A stretch of DNA of 64,000 bases from Lentzea terrae (GCF_003265345.1 NZ_QFWW01000008.1:32290-96289); one strand, 5' to 3'; positions 1 to 8,986 are shown, numbered from the stretch's first letter. The notes: generated by a model not told the origin, from the letters alone. A program made the numbers and translations.

Positions 1-38
1 CGCTCTCCGGAAACCCTGCAGACACCAACTCGCGTGGC

Positions 39-91
39 GGCACCCCACCCGGCCGCGCGCAGCACAAGAACAGCGCACGGCCGGGGGTGCC
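39..91. terminator. Imperfect hairpin, possible terminator of an upstream gene
   Basis: A GC-rich inverted repeat: a left arm at about 39-55 (GGCACCCCACCCGGCCG) and a right arm at 78-91 (CGGCCGGGGGTGCC) pair with a few bulges around a ~22-base loop. No T-run follows. It lies near the window edge, so it could end a gene outside the window or be a simple structured spacer. I see no gene in bases 1-182. Confidence 0.3.
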
Positions 92-182
92 GGTGAAACG
101 GAGTTGGCTCGCTGGTGGCGAGTGCGACGAGCCGGGCGAAGAGTGGGCCCGCGTGGATCAAGTGTGGCGCGGGCGCCGAAAA

Positions 183-195
183 GGCCCAAGGGGCC
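183..195 (-). terminator. Rho-independent terminator of the LuxR gene
   Basis: Read on the minus strand, a GGCCC-CTT-GGGCC hairpin is followed directly by TTTT, starting five bases after the stop codon of the minus-strand LuxR gene. The stem is short (5 bp) but the hairpin plus T-run layout is classical. Confidence 0.6.
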
Positions 196-199
196 AAAA

Positions 200-2791
200 T
201 CAGATCAGACCCAGGCGTCGTGCTGCCAGCACGGCGTCGCGGCGCTGGTTCACGCCGAGCTTGCGGTAGATGCCGCGCAGGTGTGTCTTCACCGTGTTGA
301 CCGACACGAACAGCGAGTCGGCTATTTCCTCGGTGGTGCGCATCGACGGCAGTTCGAGCAGCAGGTCGCGTTCGCGGCTGGTCAGCACGTCGGTGGAGGC
401 AACCGACGCGGCGGGCAGCGCGGTCATCGTGGTGGTGGCGAACGACTCCAGCCGGCCGAACCGGCCCGCGCCACGGGCCAGCAGGTCGCGCACGGGCTTG
501 CCGGCGTTGAGGAACGGTCGCAGCACGTCGACCGGTTCGGCGGCGGCCAGTGCTCGGCTCACGGCTTCGTGCGCGCGTCGCTGGTCGCCGGCGCGATCGA
601 CCAGCACCGCCTCCAGCAGCCAGCCGTCCACGACGGTCGGTGCCGCCAGGGCCGGTAGTTCGCCTGACAGCAGCGGTTCCACGAGCTTGCGGGCCTGCGA
701 CGTGCGGGCGTGGTGGGTGTGCACGACGGCGCGCAGCACCGCCTGTTCGCCGCACGGGCCGAACATCGCCTCGACCTGGTCCGGCATGGCGGACGCCCAC
801 TGCTCGTCGCCCGAGCGCAACGCGATCCGCTGCACGGCGGGGGCGATGTGTGCGATGACCGGCGGTATCACCTGGCGTCCTGCGACGTCCTGCCATTGCG
901 CGCGAACGCGGCCGACGACCGCGCGAGGGTCGGCCGCCGTGGGGAACGACACTGCGGCGTCCAAAGTGGACACCGCAAGGCCGATCGCCGGATCGGGGCG
1001 GTCGCCCAGCGCGTGCACGGCTCGGCCCGACAGTTCGACCGCCCGTGCGTCGTCCAGCCGCAGGTAGGCCTGCACCCCGACCAGCGTGTAGGCGAGCGCG
1101 CAGACGAAGTGCGACTGCCAGCCCTTCTCCTCGGCGAACTCCAGCGCCTCGCCGGCCTGCCGAGCCGCGCCGCGGAGGTCGCCGGCGACGCTGGCCAGCG
1201 TCGCCAGCTGCACCTGGCAGTCGAGCACCGCGTGGTCGAAGCCCTCCTGCCGTGCGATTGCCGCCGCGCGCACCAGGTCGTGCTCCGCGCCCGTGTGATC
1301 ACCGGACAGCATCGCCGCGACCCCGCGGTTCAGCAACGCCGCCACCTCCGCATCGGTGCCGCCACGCCCCGCCGCCGTGCGTGCCATCACCCGCAACGCC
1401 TCCCCGAGCCGCGCGTCGAACCGGCCGCGCCGCAACAACGCCGTCGCGTGCAGCACCCGCACCCGGTCCTGCCGCAACGCGAGCGGTTCGCCGCCCAGCC
1501 CGGTGAGCACTCGGTCCGCGGCCGCCACATCGCCCGCGTCCATCGCCACCAGTGCCGCGACGACCCCGACCTGCGGACGGGCGAGCACATGGCCGGGCAC
1601 CGCGTCGAACACGGCCCGCAGCCGCCCGCTGCCCTCCCGCAGCACCTCGGGCAGCACCGAGTGCTCGACGATCTCGGCGGTCAGCTGGTCGTCACCGGCG
1701 CGCAACGCGTGTCGCAGCGCCACTGCGGGTTCGTCGTTGCGGTGGTACCAGTGGGCCGCCGTCCGGTGCAGCGACATCTCGTCGGCGGGCCGCGACTTGC
1801 GCAACTCCGCGGACAGGTGCGCGCGCAGCACCGGATGGCAGCGGTACCACTCGGGCGCTGCTTCGAGCCTGCTGACGAACGAGTTGGTGCGCTCCAGCGC
1901 GTCGAGCACGATCCCAGGGCTCGGGTGTTGCGTCAGCTCACCGGCCAATTCCGCGCTGACGGTGTCGCACACGCTGGTCGCGACGAGCATGTCCCGCACC
2001 GGCTGCGGGTGCCGCGCCAGCACCTCCTCGCCGAGGTAGCGGCTCACGACCTGGTCCAGACCGGCGAACATCAGCAGGTCGCGCGGCCCGCCGGAGGTCG
2101 CGGCCAGGCGCATGACCGCGAAGCGCAGCCCGCCGATCCAGCCCTCCGTCCGTCTCAGCAGCAGGTCGATGTCTCCGGGTGAGAGCTGCAGTCCGTGTGC
2201 GGCGACCAGCGACTCGGTTTCGGCGCGGGTGAAGGCGAACTCGTGCGGCAGCACCTCGCGCAGCCGTCCCTCCAGGTGCAGGCGGCCGAGGTGCAGCGGC
2301 GGCGGGAAGCGGCCCAGCAGCACGAGCCGCAGCCGGTCGGGTGGCCGGCGGGTGAGCAGGTCGATGCTCGCGAGCGCGTCTGCGTCGCGGATCTCGTGCA
2401 CGTTGTCCAGCACGAGGCACACCGAGGTGGGCAGTTGGTCGAACGCGGCGATGATCGCCGAGGAGAATCCCGGCTCGGCCAGCGGGATCGTCTCCGGCAA
2501 CGCGAGGGCGTCACGGACGGCGGCCCGCAGCCGCGCCGGTTGGTTGTCGTGCTCGTCGAGCGTCAGCCACGCCACCCGGTCGTCGCGCCGTCGCGCCCAC
2601 TCGGCCAGCAACGTGGTCTTGCCGCAACCTGCGGGACCGGTGACCACCGTGACCGGCACCGACGACACGTGAGCGTCCAATGTGGATAGTAGTGCTCGGC
2701 GCGGCACGAGCGGTGTCGCCGCCGTCGGCACGCGCAACTTGGCCTGGCCGGTCTCGGGGCTGGAAGGCTCACACTCCGAACTGTCGGACAT
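200..2791 (-). CDS. LuxR-family regulator with MalT-like AAA ATPase
   Basis: 863 aa signal-transducing ATPase regulator (STAND class, MalT-like). A P-loop GPAGCGKT lies at residues 52-59 and a Walker-B-like VCLVLDN near 125-131. A long helical, TPR-like sensor middle follows, and the C-terminal ~65 residues form a LuxR/GerE helix-turn-helix (TSRERDLLLEL, SVNTVKTHLRGIYRKLG). These proteins bind an inducer or partner, oligomerise with ATP and activate transcription. The ATG is preceded by GGGAGA about 8 bases upstream. It is monocistronic, followed by a short hairpin with a T-run, and divergent from the release-factor-like operon that starts at 3214. The inducer cannot be deduced. It is less similar to the three regulators at 27-39 kb than those are to each other. 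Confidence 0.9.
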   Translation of the reverse strand: MSDSSECEPSSPETGQAKLRVPTAATPLVPRRALLSTLDAHVSSVPVTVVTGPAGCGKTTLLAEWARRRDDRVAWLTLDEHDNQPARLRAAVRDALALPETIPLAEPGFSSAIIAAFDQLPTSVCLVLDNVHEIRDADALASIDLLTRRPPDRLRLVLLGRFPPPLHLGRLHLEGRLREVLPHEFAFTRAETESLVAAHGLQLSPGDIDLLLRRTEGWIGGLRFAVMRLAATSGGPRDLLMFAGLDQVVSRYLGEEVLARHPQPVRDMLVATSVCDTVSAELAGELTQHPSPGIVLDALERTNSFVSRLEAAPEWYRCHPVLRAHLSAELRKSRPADEMSLHRTAAHWYHRNDEPAVALRHALRAGDDQLTAEIVEHSVLPEVLREGSGRLRAVFDAVPGHVLARPQVGVVAALVAMDAGDVAAADRVLTGLGGEPLALRQDRVRVLHATALLRRGRFDARLGEALRVMARTAAGRGGTDAEVAALLNRGVAAMLSGDHTGAEHDLVRAAAIARQEGFDHAVLDCQVQLATLASVAGDLRGAARQAGEALEFAEEKGWQSHFVCALAYTLVGVQAYLRLDDARAVELSGRAVHALGDRPDPAIGLAVSTLDAAVSFPTAADPRAVVGRVRAQWQDVAGRQVIPPVIAHIAPAVQRIALRSGDEQWASAMPDQVEAMFGPCGEQAVLRAVVHTHHARTSQARKLVEPLLSGELPALAAPTVVDGWLLEAVLVDRAGDQRRAHEAVSRALAAAEPVDVLRPFLNAGKPVRDLLARGAGRFGRLESFATTTMTALPAASVASTDVLTSRERDLLLELPSMRTTEEIADSLFVSVNTVKTHLRGIYRKLGVNQRRDAVLAARRLGLI

Positions 2792-2851
2792 CGCGCTTTG
2801 TCTCCCGATGAATTTGTCAGGGCATGATCGCGTGATCGAACCGCATTCGAA

Positions 2852-3067
2852 TCAGGGCGGACATTCACCCTCGTTGGCCTTGCCGGAAACGGAAATCAGC
2901 CACAGTCCCCGGCCCAGCACCCCCAAGAACCGGGGCAGCAACGCCAGCGCCGCGGTCTCGCCGGACGGCACGCAGTCCTCACTGCCGGTGCTCACGACGA
3001 CAGCGAGGAACACCGCCACGACGAGCACGATGCGCCGGGAACGGGAACGGTCGGGTCGACGGCTCAA
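2852..3067 (-). CDS. Small putative membrane or secreted protein
   Basis: 71 aa reading frame with a TTG start preceded by a very strong Shine-Dalgarno (GGAGGTGA, about 8-9 bases upstream). That is the main reason to accept it. The N-terminus is Arg-rich (SRRPDRSRSRR) followed by a hydrophobic stretch (IVLVVAVFLAVVVS), as in a signal peptide or single membrane anchor. A second hydrophobic segment lies near residues 40-60. Two Cys residues are present (near 32 and 68). It sits between the LuxR gene and the Rv2629-like operon and could be co-transcribed with the LuxR gene. No family recognised; function unknown. Confidence 0.45.
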   Translation of the reverse strand: MSRRPDRSRSRRIVLVVAVFLAVVVSTGSEDCVPSGETAALALLPRFLGVLGRGLWLISVSGKANEGECPP

Positions 3068-3213
3068 GATCGGTCACCTCCACCGCCGACGCTGCTCGCC
3101 CGGACACGTGCGCGGCCTCCCCCGGACCGGGCGGTAGCGGCAGGCCGCGCGGGAGGGGGTTCACCTGCGGCGGGTGAAGCAGCGGGCATCCCGGGCCGCA
3201 GAACCTGGGCCAC

Positions 3214-4215
3214 ATGAGCCACCGACTTGCCTTGGCCGACCTCGTCGACGTCGTCCGCCCTGCCCGCCCCGTCGCGTCCGTGTACCTGGGTTCGAGTCCG
3301 CTGCGGGCGTGGGAGGCGCGCTGGCACCGCCTCGCCGACCAGCTGCACTGCGACGGCGCGGGCCCCGACGTGGTTGCCGCGATCGGCGAGGTGCTGCAGC
3401 GGGCCCGTGCCCTCTACCCGAAGGCGGACACGCTCGTCGCGTTCGCCGGCGAGGAGTTGCCGCCACGCGTCTTCCACACGCCCGGTCTGCGACACTTGGA
3501 CCTCGCCTGGTTCAGCTCGCCAGCGCACGTCCTGCCGGTGCTCGCCTGGCTGCAGGACCGTCCGCCGCGCGTCGCCGTGACCGCCGGACGCCGCAGCGCC
3601 GACCTGGCGGCGGGCAGCGAACGGATCTCGTTGAACTACCCGGAACCGCAGTGGCCGGACGGGGTGCGGTCGGCGGCGGCCGCGTGTGCGGAGATGCTCG
3701 GCCGTCAGGAGGCCCGGCTGCTGGTGGTGGCGGGGGAGGACGAGGTGGTGGGCGCGTTGTGGGAGGCGCTGCCCGCCCCCGTCCGCCGCGATGTCGTGGT
3801 CCGCTGGACCGGTCGCGACCTCAGCCCGAGCCGCATCGCCACCGAAACCCGCGCCGCCGCACGCGAGTGGACCGACGGTGTGCTGGCCGACTTCAACGAC
3901 CGCGGCCGTGCCCGCGAGCTCGCGGTGGAGGGCGCCGACGCCACCCTGGCCGCGATCGCCACGGGCCGCCTGGACGACCTGCTCGTCAGCTACCCGGAGG
4001 ACATCACGGCCACCGCCTGGTACGGGCCCGCGCCCACCGACGTGTCCCGCTGCTGGTCCCCGGTCCGTCGCTGCGGTCTGCTGGCGGACGTGGCGGTCCG
4101 CGCCGCACTGCTCAGCGGCACGCGGGTGCACGTGGTGGCCGCAGCGCTTCCGTCGGCGCCGTTCGAGGGCATCGGTGGGCTCTGCCGCGCGCAGCTCTCC
4201 CTGGTGCGCTCATGA
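3214..4215 (+). CDS. Rv2629/Vms1-like release-factor-related protein (baeRF family)
   Basis: 333 aa protein resembling mycobacterial Rv2629, a member of the bacterial eRF1/Vms1-like superfamily related to peptidyl-tRNA release and ribosome rescue. The N-terminus (SVYLGSSP), the acid-rich central region and the C-terminal segment (SRCWSPVRRCGLLADVAVRAALLSGT) match that family's layout as I recall it. In M. tuberculosis the homologue belongs to the dormancy (DosR) regulon. It is the first gene of a three-gene operon: its stop overlaps the ATG of the next gene by four bases. Enzymatic activity is not demonstrable from sequence; the family assignment is by recognition, not alignment. Confidence 0.75.
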   Translation: MSHRLALADLVDVVRPARPVASVYLGSSPLRAWEARWHRLADQLHCDGAGPDVVAAIGEVLQRARALYPKADTLVAFAGEELPPRVFHTPGLRHLDLAWFSSPAHVLPVLAWLQDRPPRVAVTAGRRSADLAAGSERISLNYPEPQWPDGVRSAAAACAEMLGRQEARLLVVAGEDEVVGALWEALPAPVRRDVVVRWTGRDLSPSRIATETRAAAREWTDGVLADFNDRGRARELAVEGADATLAAIATGRLDDLLVSYPEDITATAWYGPAPTDVSRCWSPVRRCGLLADVAVRAALLSGTRVHVVAAALPSAPFEGIGGLCRAQLSLVRS

Positions 4216-4916
4216 CCACCGAGCTGGTGCCGCTGCGCACCGGTTTCGACGTGGCGTGGGTCGGCTACCGCCGCGACCAGGTCCGGCACTACGTGGACGT
4301 GACCGAACGCGACTTCGAACTGCTGGCCGCCGATCGGGACGCCGCGGAGGCGAGAGCGCTCTCGCTGGCCAAGAAGCTGGACGCGGTGAGAGAGGAGAAC
4401 TTCGCGCTGCGCGACCGCATCGACCGGTTGTGCCGGCAGCCGCTGTCCCCGGACTCGGTGGGCGAACGCCTCCGCCACGCGGTCGACGCGGCGCTGGCGG
4501 AGGCCGCCGCGATCGTCGAACGCGCCAGCGCCGTCGAAGAACACGTGTGGGCGTCCGCGCGGCAGACCCACGCCGAACATCTCGACCTGCTGGCCACCAC
4601 CCGCGAACGGATGAGCAGGCTGGTCCGTGAGGGCGAGGCTCGCCGCCGGGCCCTGGACGAGGCCGCGGCCCAGCACCGGGCCCAGGTCGCCGAGGACTTC
4701 GAGCTGGCGATGACGTTGCGGCGCAAGGATGCCCTGCGGGATCTCCACGTCCTGGAGGAGACCGCGCGGTCGCGGGCCGAGCGGATGGTGCGGGAGGCGG
4801 CGCGGGAAGCCGAGGTGCTGCGGGAGCACCGGGACCGGGTGGCGGACGTGCTGCGGGTCGTGCACTCGCTGCTGGGGAGGGCGGCCGGGCACCTGCAGGT
4901 GGGGAACGGCCGGTGA
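4212..4916 (+). CDS. DivIVA-like coiled-coil protein
   Basis: 234 aa. The ATG overlaps the upstream stop (ATGA). The N-terminus (FDVAWVGYRRDQVRHYVDV) resembles the lipid-binding head of DivIVA/Wag31 proteins (F-x3-GY-x2-x2-V), and most of the rest is charged, heptad-rich coiled coil (residues ~40-220; many Arg, Glu and Ala, no prolines over long stretches). Such proteins mark curved membranes or scaffold cell-envelope machinery. Translational coupling with the release-factor-like gene and the MFS pump suggests they act together, perhaps placing a membrane complex, but that is inference. Confidence 0.7.
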   Translation: MTTELVPLRTGFDVAWVGYRRDQVRHYVDVTERDFELLAADRDAAEARALSLAKKLDAVREENFALRDRIDRLCRQPLSPDSVGERLRHAVDAALAEAAAIVERASAVEEHVWASARQTHAEHLDLLATTRERMSRLVREGEARRRALDEAAAQHRAQVAEDFELAMTLRRKDALRDLHVLEETARSRAERMVREAAREAEVLREHRDRVADVLRVVHSLLGRAAGHLQVGNGR

Positions 4917-6202
4917 AGGTCCTCCCGTTGGCGCTGGCCCAGTTCATCGCGAGCTACGCCGCCACCAACATGAACGTGGCCATCAGCACGATCGCCGACG
5001 ACCTCGACACCACGATCACCGGCGTCCAGACCACGATCACGTTGTTCACGCTCGTCATGGCCGCGCTCATGGTGCCGGGCAGCAAGCTCACCGACCGCTG
5101 GGGCCGCCGCCGGTGCTTCGTGCTGGGCCTCGCGATCTACGGCACGGGCGCGCTGCTCGCCGCGTTCGCCCCCGGTCCCGGCCTGCTGCTGGTCGGCTAC
5201 GCGCTCCTCGAAGGCGTCGGGTCGGCGTTGATGATCCCGCCGATCTACATCCTCGTCACCGCGCTCGCCGCAGACGCAACCGCGCGGGCCAAGGGATTCG
5301 GCGCGGTCTCCGGCGCGGGCGGGCTGGGCGCGGCGGCGGGACCGTTGCTGGGCGGCCTGATCACCAGCACGTTCAGCTGGCGCGCCTCCTTCCTGCTGCA
5401 GGTGCTGGTGGTCGCGGTGATCATCGTGCTGGCGCGGAACCTGCCCAGGACCAGTGGCAAGAGCACCGGGTTCGACCTGCTGGGCGCGTTCCTGTCCGGT
5501 GCGGGCCTGTTCCTGCTGGTGCTGGGTGTGTTGCGCACCAACGTGAACGGCTGGCAGCTCAGCACGTGGCTGCTCATCGGCGCTGGAGCGGCGGTGCTGG
5601 CCGTGTTCGCGGTCCACATCCGGCGGGTCGAGAACCCGTTGTGCGATCCGAAGCTGTTCAGGGACCGCACGTCGAACCTCGGGCTGGGCACCCAGCTGGT
5701 CCAGTGGCTGGTGCTGCAGGGCACGTTCTTCGTCCTTTCCGTGCACCTGCAGCAGGAACAGCACCTCAGCGCGATCGACACCGGCCTCGCCCTGTTGCCC
5801 GCGACGATCGGCATGCTCGTCACGTCCGCGCTGGCGGGCAGGTTCGCCCGGCGGCACTCGCAACGGACGTTGATCCGCGTGGGTTTCCTGCTGACCATCG
5901 CCGGCACCGTGCAGCAGCCTGTCGGGTTGTTCCTGCTCGGCGCCGGCATCGGGATCATGCTGACGGCCTCGGTCAACGTCGTGCAGTCGCGCTGGCCCGA
6001 CGCCGACCAGGCGGACGTGTCCGGGGTGTCGCGCGCCGTCTCGAACCTGGGGTCGTCGTTCGGCACCGCGCTGGTCGGCTCGGTGCTCACCGGCGCGGGA
6101 CACCCGTACCGCGCGGCGCTGACGCTGCTGGTGTTGTTCTCCGTCGTCGGGCTGGGCTTGGCGCTGTTCATCCGGCGCGACGGCGAACCGCGGCGAGGAT
6201 GA
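4913..6202 (+). CDS. MFS efflux transporter (DHA2-like)
   Basis: 429 aa polytopic membrane protein with about 12 hydrophobic segments. The loop after TM2 carries the MFS motif A form GSKLTDRWGRRR. It has the N-terminal half typical of drug:H+ antiporters, with NVAISTIADDL in TM1, but is shorter than 14-TM DHA2 proteins (usually ~470-520 aa). The GTG start overlaps the preceding stop (GTGA), making it the last gene of the release-factor/DivIVA-like/MFS operon. Its 3' end overlaps the convergent ion-channel gene by 35 bases. Substrate unknown. Confidence 0.85.
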   Translation: MKVLPLALAQFIASYAATNMNVAISTIADDLDTTITGVQTTITLFTLVMAALMVPGSKLTDRWGRRRCFVLGLAIYGTGALLAAFAPGPGLLLVGYALLEGVGSALMIPPIYILVTALAADATARAKGFGAVSGAGGLGAAAGPLLGGLITSTFSWRASFLLQVLVVAVIIVLARNLPRTSGKSTGFDLLGAFLSGAGLFLLVLGVLRTNVNGWQLSTWLLIGAGAAVLAVFAVHIRRVENPLCDPKLFRDRTSNLGLGTQLVQWLVLQGTFFVLSVHLQQEQHLSAIDTGLALLPATIGMLVTSALAGRFARRHSQRTLIRVGFLLTIAGTVQQPVGLFLLGAGIGIMLTASVNVVQSRWPDADQADVSGVSRAVSNLGSSFGTALVGSVLTGAGHPYRAALTLLVLFSVVGLGLALFIRRDGEPRRG

Positions 6203-6641
6203 CCTTCAGCGCCACGCCTGCCACGAGCAGGTTGCCGATCATCTGCACGGTCACCAGCACGCGCGCGGCTTGCGAAACCGGTGCGATGTCACCGAATCCG
6301 ACCGTGGCGAACACCGTGACGACGAAGTACAGCGCGTCCGTGCGGCTCAACGGAATCGTGAAGCTGCCGGGCTGATGCCGAGCCAGCAGGACACACGCCT
6401 GCGCGAACACCAGCAGGAACAAGGGGATGACCAACGCGAGCGCCTGCGCGCCCTGCCAGCCGGGGTGCGCGGACCGGCCGATCATCCGCACCTGCCACCA
6501 GAAGACCAGTCCCACCAACGCAAGCGCAGAGACCAGCCGGAGCACGGTGTATCCGTCCTCCGGCTGGTCCATCGGCAGGCGGTAGTAGACCAGCAGCAGC
6601 ACCCCGACAGTCGTTGCCGGCCGTACCACCGCCCAGGTCAT
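6168..6641 (-). CDS. Potassium-channel-like two-TM ion channel protein
   Basis: 157 aa. The pore signature TVGFGD lies at residues 113-118, between a pore helix (LYFVVTVFA) and a final TM helix (ARVLVTVQMIGNLLVAGVALKVIL), as in the Ion_trans_2 family. Upstream there are two further hydrophobic segments, so about four TMs in total and no cytoplasmic RCK/TrkA regulatory domain. GFGD in place of GYGD is common in bacterial and eukaryotic K+ channels. It is last in a GH15 / DUF1269 / channel operon: its ATG overlaps the DUF1269 stop by four bases. K+ selectivity is inferred from the filter. Confidence 0.85.
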   Translation of the reverse strand: MTWAVVRPATTVGVLLLVYYRLPMDQPEDGYTVLRLVSALALVGLVFWWQVRMIGRSAHPGWQGAQALALVIPLFLLVFAQACVLLARHQPGSFTIPLSRTDALYFVVTVFATVGFGDIAPVSQAARVLVTVQMIGNLLVAGVALKVILAAVRRRAG

Positions 6642-7123
6642 GCGGTGAACGTCTCCTTCAGCAGCTTCTCCTGTTCCGTCGACAGGTTCGTCGTGATCAG
6701 CTTCGCGCCGGTCTGCTTGAACTGGTCGGCCACCCGGTCGACGACCGCGCGCTCGGACATCACGAACAACGCCGACGTGCCCGGCGTGACGCTCTCCCGG
6801 ACGTCCTGGACGAAGTCGTCGTCAATGCCCGCGCGCGACAACGACCCGGCCAGCGCGCCCACACCGGCGCCGATCGCCGCACCCAGCACGGGGATGAAGA
6901 AGATCAGCCCGAACAGCAGGCCCCAGAACGCCCCGCCGAGCGCGCCGGCACCGGTGAGCTTGCCGAGCTCCTTGGTCTTGGGGCGTTTCGCATCGGCCTC
7001 CCAGTAGACGTACGCCGTGTCGCGGATGGTGATCAGTTGTTGTTCCTGGAGCTTCTGCAACAGGTCGAGCGCGTTGCGCGCCCCGTCGGAGGTGTCGAAC
7101 TTCCACACGGTCAAAGTGGCCAT
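6638..7123 (-). CDS. DUF1269 family membrane protein
   Basis: 161 aa. The start is taken at the ATG giving MATLTVWKF; a longer form from 7153 is possible. An N-terminal ferredoxin-like alpha/beta domain is followed by a glycine-rich double hydrophobic hairpin (ALGGAFWGLLFGLIFFIPVLGAAIGAGVGALAG, about residues 60-95) and a C-terminal domain. This is the DUF1269 layout seen in stress-associated actinobacterial proteins. Gly-zipper hydrophobic hairpins often oligomerise in membranes. It is coupled to the downstream channel gene (ATGA overlap) and lies 36 bases after the GH15 gene, so the three are probably one transcript. Molecular role unknown. Confidence 0.8.
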   Translation of the reverse strand: MATLTVWKFDTSDGARNALDLLQKLQEQQLITIRDTAYVYWEADAKRPKTKELGKLTGAGALGGAFWGLLFGLIFFIPVLGAAIGAGVGALAGSLSRAGIDDDFVQDVRESVTPGTSALFVMSERAVVDRVADQFKQTGAKLITTNLSTEQEKLLKETFTA

Positions 7124-7159
7124 GACCGAAACTGTGCGAGAGACGGGCGGCACCGGTCC

Positions 7160-8986
7160 TCACCCGCGACGGGTGAGCCGGTCGTCGAGGGTGACGGCGG
7201 CGTCGATGAGGGCCAGGTGGGTGAACGCCTGCGGGACGTTGCCGAGCTGCTCGCCGGTCAGGTCGATCTCCTCGGCGAAGAGCCCGAGGTGGTTGCCGTA
7301 GGTCAGCATCTTCTCGAACACCAGCCGTGCCTCGCGGTCGCGGCCGGACAACGCCAGCGCGGTCACGTAGTTGAAGGTGCACAACGAAAAGGTGCCCTCC
7401 GACCCGCGCAGCCCGTCCGGCGCGGCCTCGGTGTCGTAGCGCAGCACCAGGCTGTCGTGCACGAGCGACTCCATGGCGGCCAACGCGTCCAGCCACAGCG
7501 GGTCGCGCGGCGCCACGAAACCGACCTGCGGCAGCCGCAGCAACGACGAGTCCAGCGCGGACGAGCCGTACCGCTGCACGAAGGCGCTGCTCACGCGGTT
7601 CCAGCCGCGCTCCCACACCTGGCCGTGGATCCGGTCGCGCACCGACCGCCAGCGCTCCACCGGCCCCGGCCGCCCCTCCGCGGTGGCGACGCGGATGGCG
7701 CGGTCGAACGCGACCCAGCTCATCACCCGGCCGTAGGTGAAGTCGGCCCGGCCGGAGCGCGTCTCCCAGATCCCCTCCTCCGGCTGGTCCCAGTTGTCCG
7801 CCAGCCACTCCAGCTGTTCCAGCACCGCGTGCCAGCCGCGGTGCGAGATCCGCAGACCGGCGAGGTGCGCCGCGTACACGCTGTCCATGAACTCGCCGTG
7901 GATGTCGAGCTGCAGCTGACCGGCCGCGCCGTTGCCCGAGCGCACCGGCGCCGAGCCCCGGTAGCCCTCGAAGTGCGGAAGGACGTGCTCGGTGAGGTCG
8001 GCCGATCCGTCGACCGCGTACATCACCTGCAGCGGTCCGCCCTCCTGGCACCGCTGGGTGAGCCAGCCCCCGAACGCGCGAGCCTCCTCGGTGAAACCCA
8101 GCCGCAGCAACGACGACACGGCGAACGACGCGTCACGGACCCACGTGTACCGGTAGTCCCAGTTCCGCTCACCGCCGAGCTGCTCGGGCAGACCCGCGGT
8201 CGGCGCCGCGATCAGCGCACCGGACGGCGCGTAGGTCAGCAGTTTCAACGTGATCGCCGACCGGTCGACCGCCTCGCGCCACCGGCCGCGGTAGGTCGAC
8301 TGGGCGAGCCAGCCGTGCCAGAACTGCACCGTGGCCTCGAACAGTTCCCGTGCCTGGGCGGACGTGACGGCACGGGGTGGTCCCGTGACCCCGGACTCCA
8401 GCACGATGCCGCGCGTCTGCCCTTCCACCAACGAGAGCGTGGCGTGCAGGTCCTGCGTTTCGGTGATCTCCCCGGTGCCGAGCCGGGGATCGCCGGGCTC
8501 GCGCACCACGTGCAGCACCAGGCCGAACGGGCCGCAGTCGAAGATCACCCCGTCGTCGGTGATCTTGGCGCGGTGGGCGCGGCGGCCGTAGTCGAACCGT
8601 GGCGCCACATCGAGTTCGAACGTGACGCGGCCGCGCACGCACCGCACGATCCGCACCAGCCGATGCCGTTCGGTCGCGTCCTCGTCGGGCAGCGGCGGCA
8701 TGAAGTCGACGACCTCACCGGTGCCCTCCTCGGTCATGAACCGGGTGATCAGCACGGCGGTCTCCGGGAAGTAGAGCTGCCGTCCGGGGCCGGTGTGGCC
8801 GATGGGGCGGATGCGGCAGAACCCGCCGCGCTGCCGGTCGAGCAGCGACGCGAACACGGACGGCGAGTCGAAGCGCGGGCTGCAGAACCAGTTCACCGTG
8901 CCGTCGGTGCACACGAGCGCGGCGGTCTGCAGGTCGCCGATCAGCCCGTGGTCGGCGATCAGCGGGTACGAGGGTGGTGTCGTCAT
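7160..8986 (-). CDS. Glycoside hydrolase family 15 (glucoamylase/trehalase type)
   Basis: 608 aa cytoplasmic enzyme, the normal length for actinobacterial GH15 proteins; no signal peptide. The N-terminus (YPLIADHGLIGDLQTAALV) and the following DGTVNWFCSPRFDSPSVF are hallmarks. The catalytic (alpha/alpha)6 barrel carries NWDYRYTWVRDASF, the EEGIWE acid motif and, near the C-terminus, EEID-TGEQLGNVPQAFTHLAL. Members hydrolyse alpha-glucosidic bonds of maltooligosaccharides or trehalose by inversion. The start is the conserved ATG at 8986; the longer upstream frame is not conserved-looking. It heads an operon with DUF1269 and the ion channel, suggesting osmotic or trehalose-linked stress physiology (inference). 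Confidence 0.92.
   Translation of the reverse strand: MTTPPSYPLIADHGLIGDLQTAALVCTDGTVNWFCSPRFDSPSVFASLLDRQRGGFCRIRPIGHTGPGRQLYFPETAVLITRFMTEEGTGEVVDFMPPLPDEDATERHRLVRIVRCVRGRVTFELDVAPRFDYGRRAHRAKITDDGVIFDCGPFGLVLHVVREPGDPRLGTGEITETQDLHATLSLVEGQTRGIVLESGVTGPPRAVTSAQARELFEATVQFWHGWLAQSTYRGRWREAVDRSAITLKLLTYAPSGALIAAPTAGLPEQLGGERNWDYRYTWVRDASFAVSSLLRLGFTEEARAFGGWLTQRCQEGGPLQVMYAVDGSADLTEHVLPHFEGYRGSAPVRSGNGAAGQLQLDIHGEFMDSVYAAHLAGLRISHRGWHAVLEQLEWLADNWDQPEEGIWETRSGRADFTYGRVMSWVAFDRAIRVATAEGRPGPVERWRSVRDRIHGQVWERGWNRVSSAFVQRYGSSALDSSLLRLPQVGFVAPRDPLWLDALAAMESLVHDSLVLRYDTEAAPDGLRGSEGTFSLCTFNYVTALALSGRDREARLVFEKMLTYGNHLGLFAEEIDLTGEQLGNVPQAFTHLALIDAAVTLDDRLTRRG

Noticed and set aside
104..2182. Long plus-strand reading frames opposite the first LuxR gene
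   Set aside because: Arg/Pro/Ala-rich shadows of a gene with extreme GC3; no domain signatures, no ribosome-binding sites.
4289..6103. 604-aa minus-strand frame opposite the DivIVA-like and MFS genes
   Set aside because: Composition (Gln/Arg/His/Glu-rich) is typical of antisense to high-GC genes; both plus genes are well supported.
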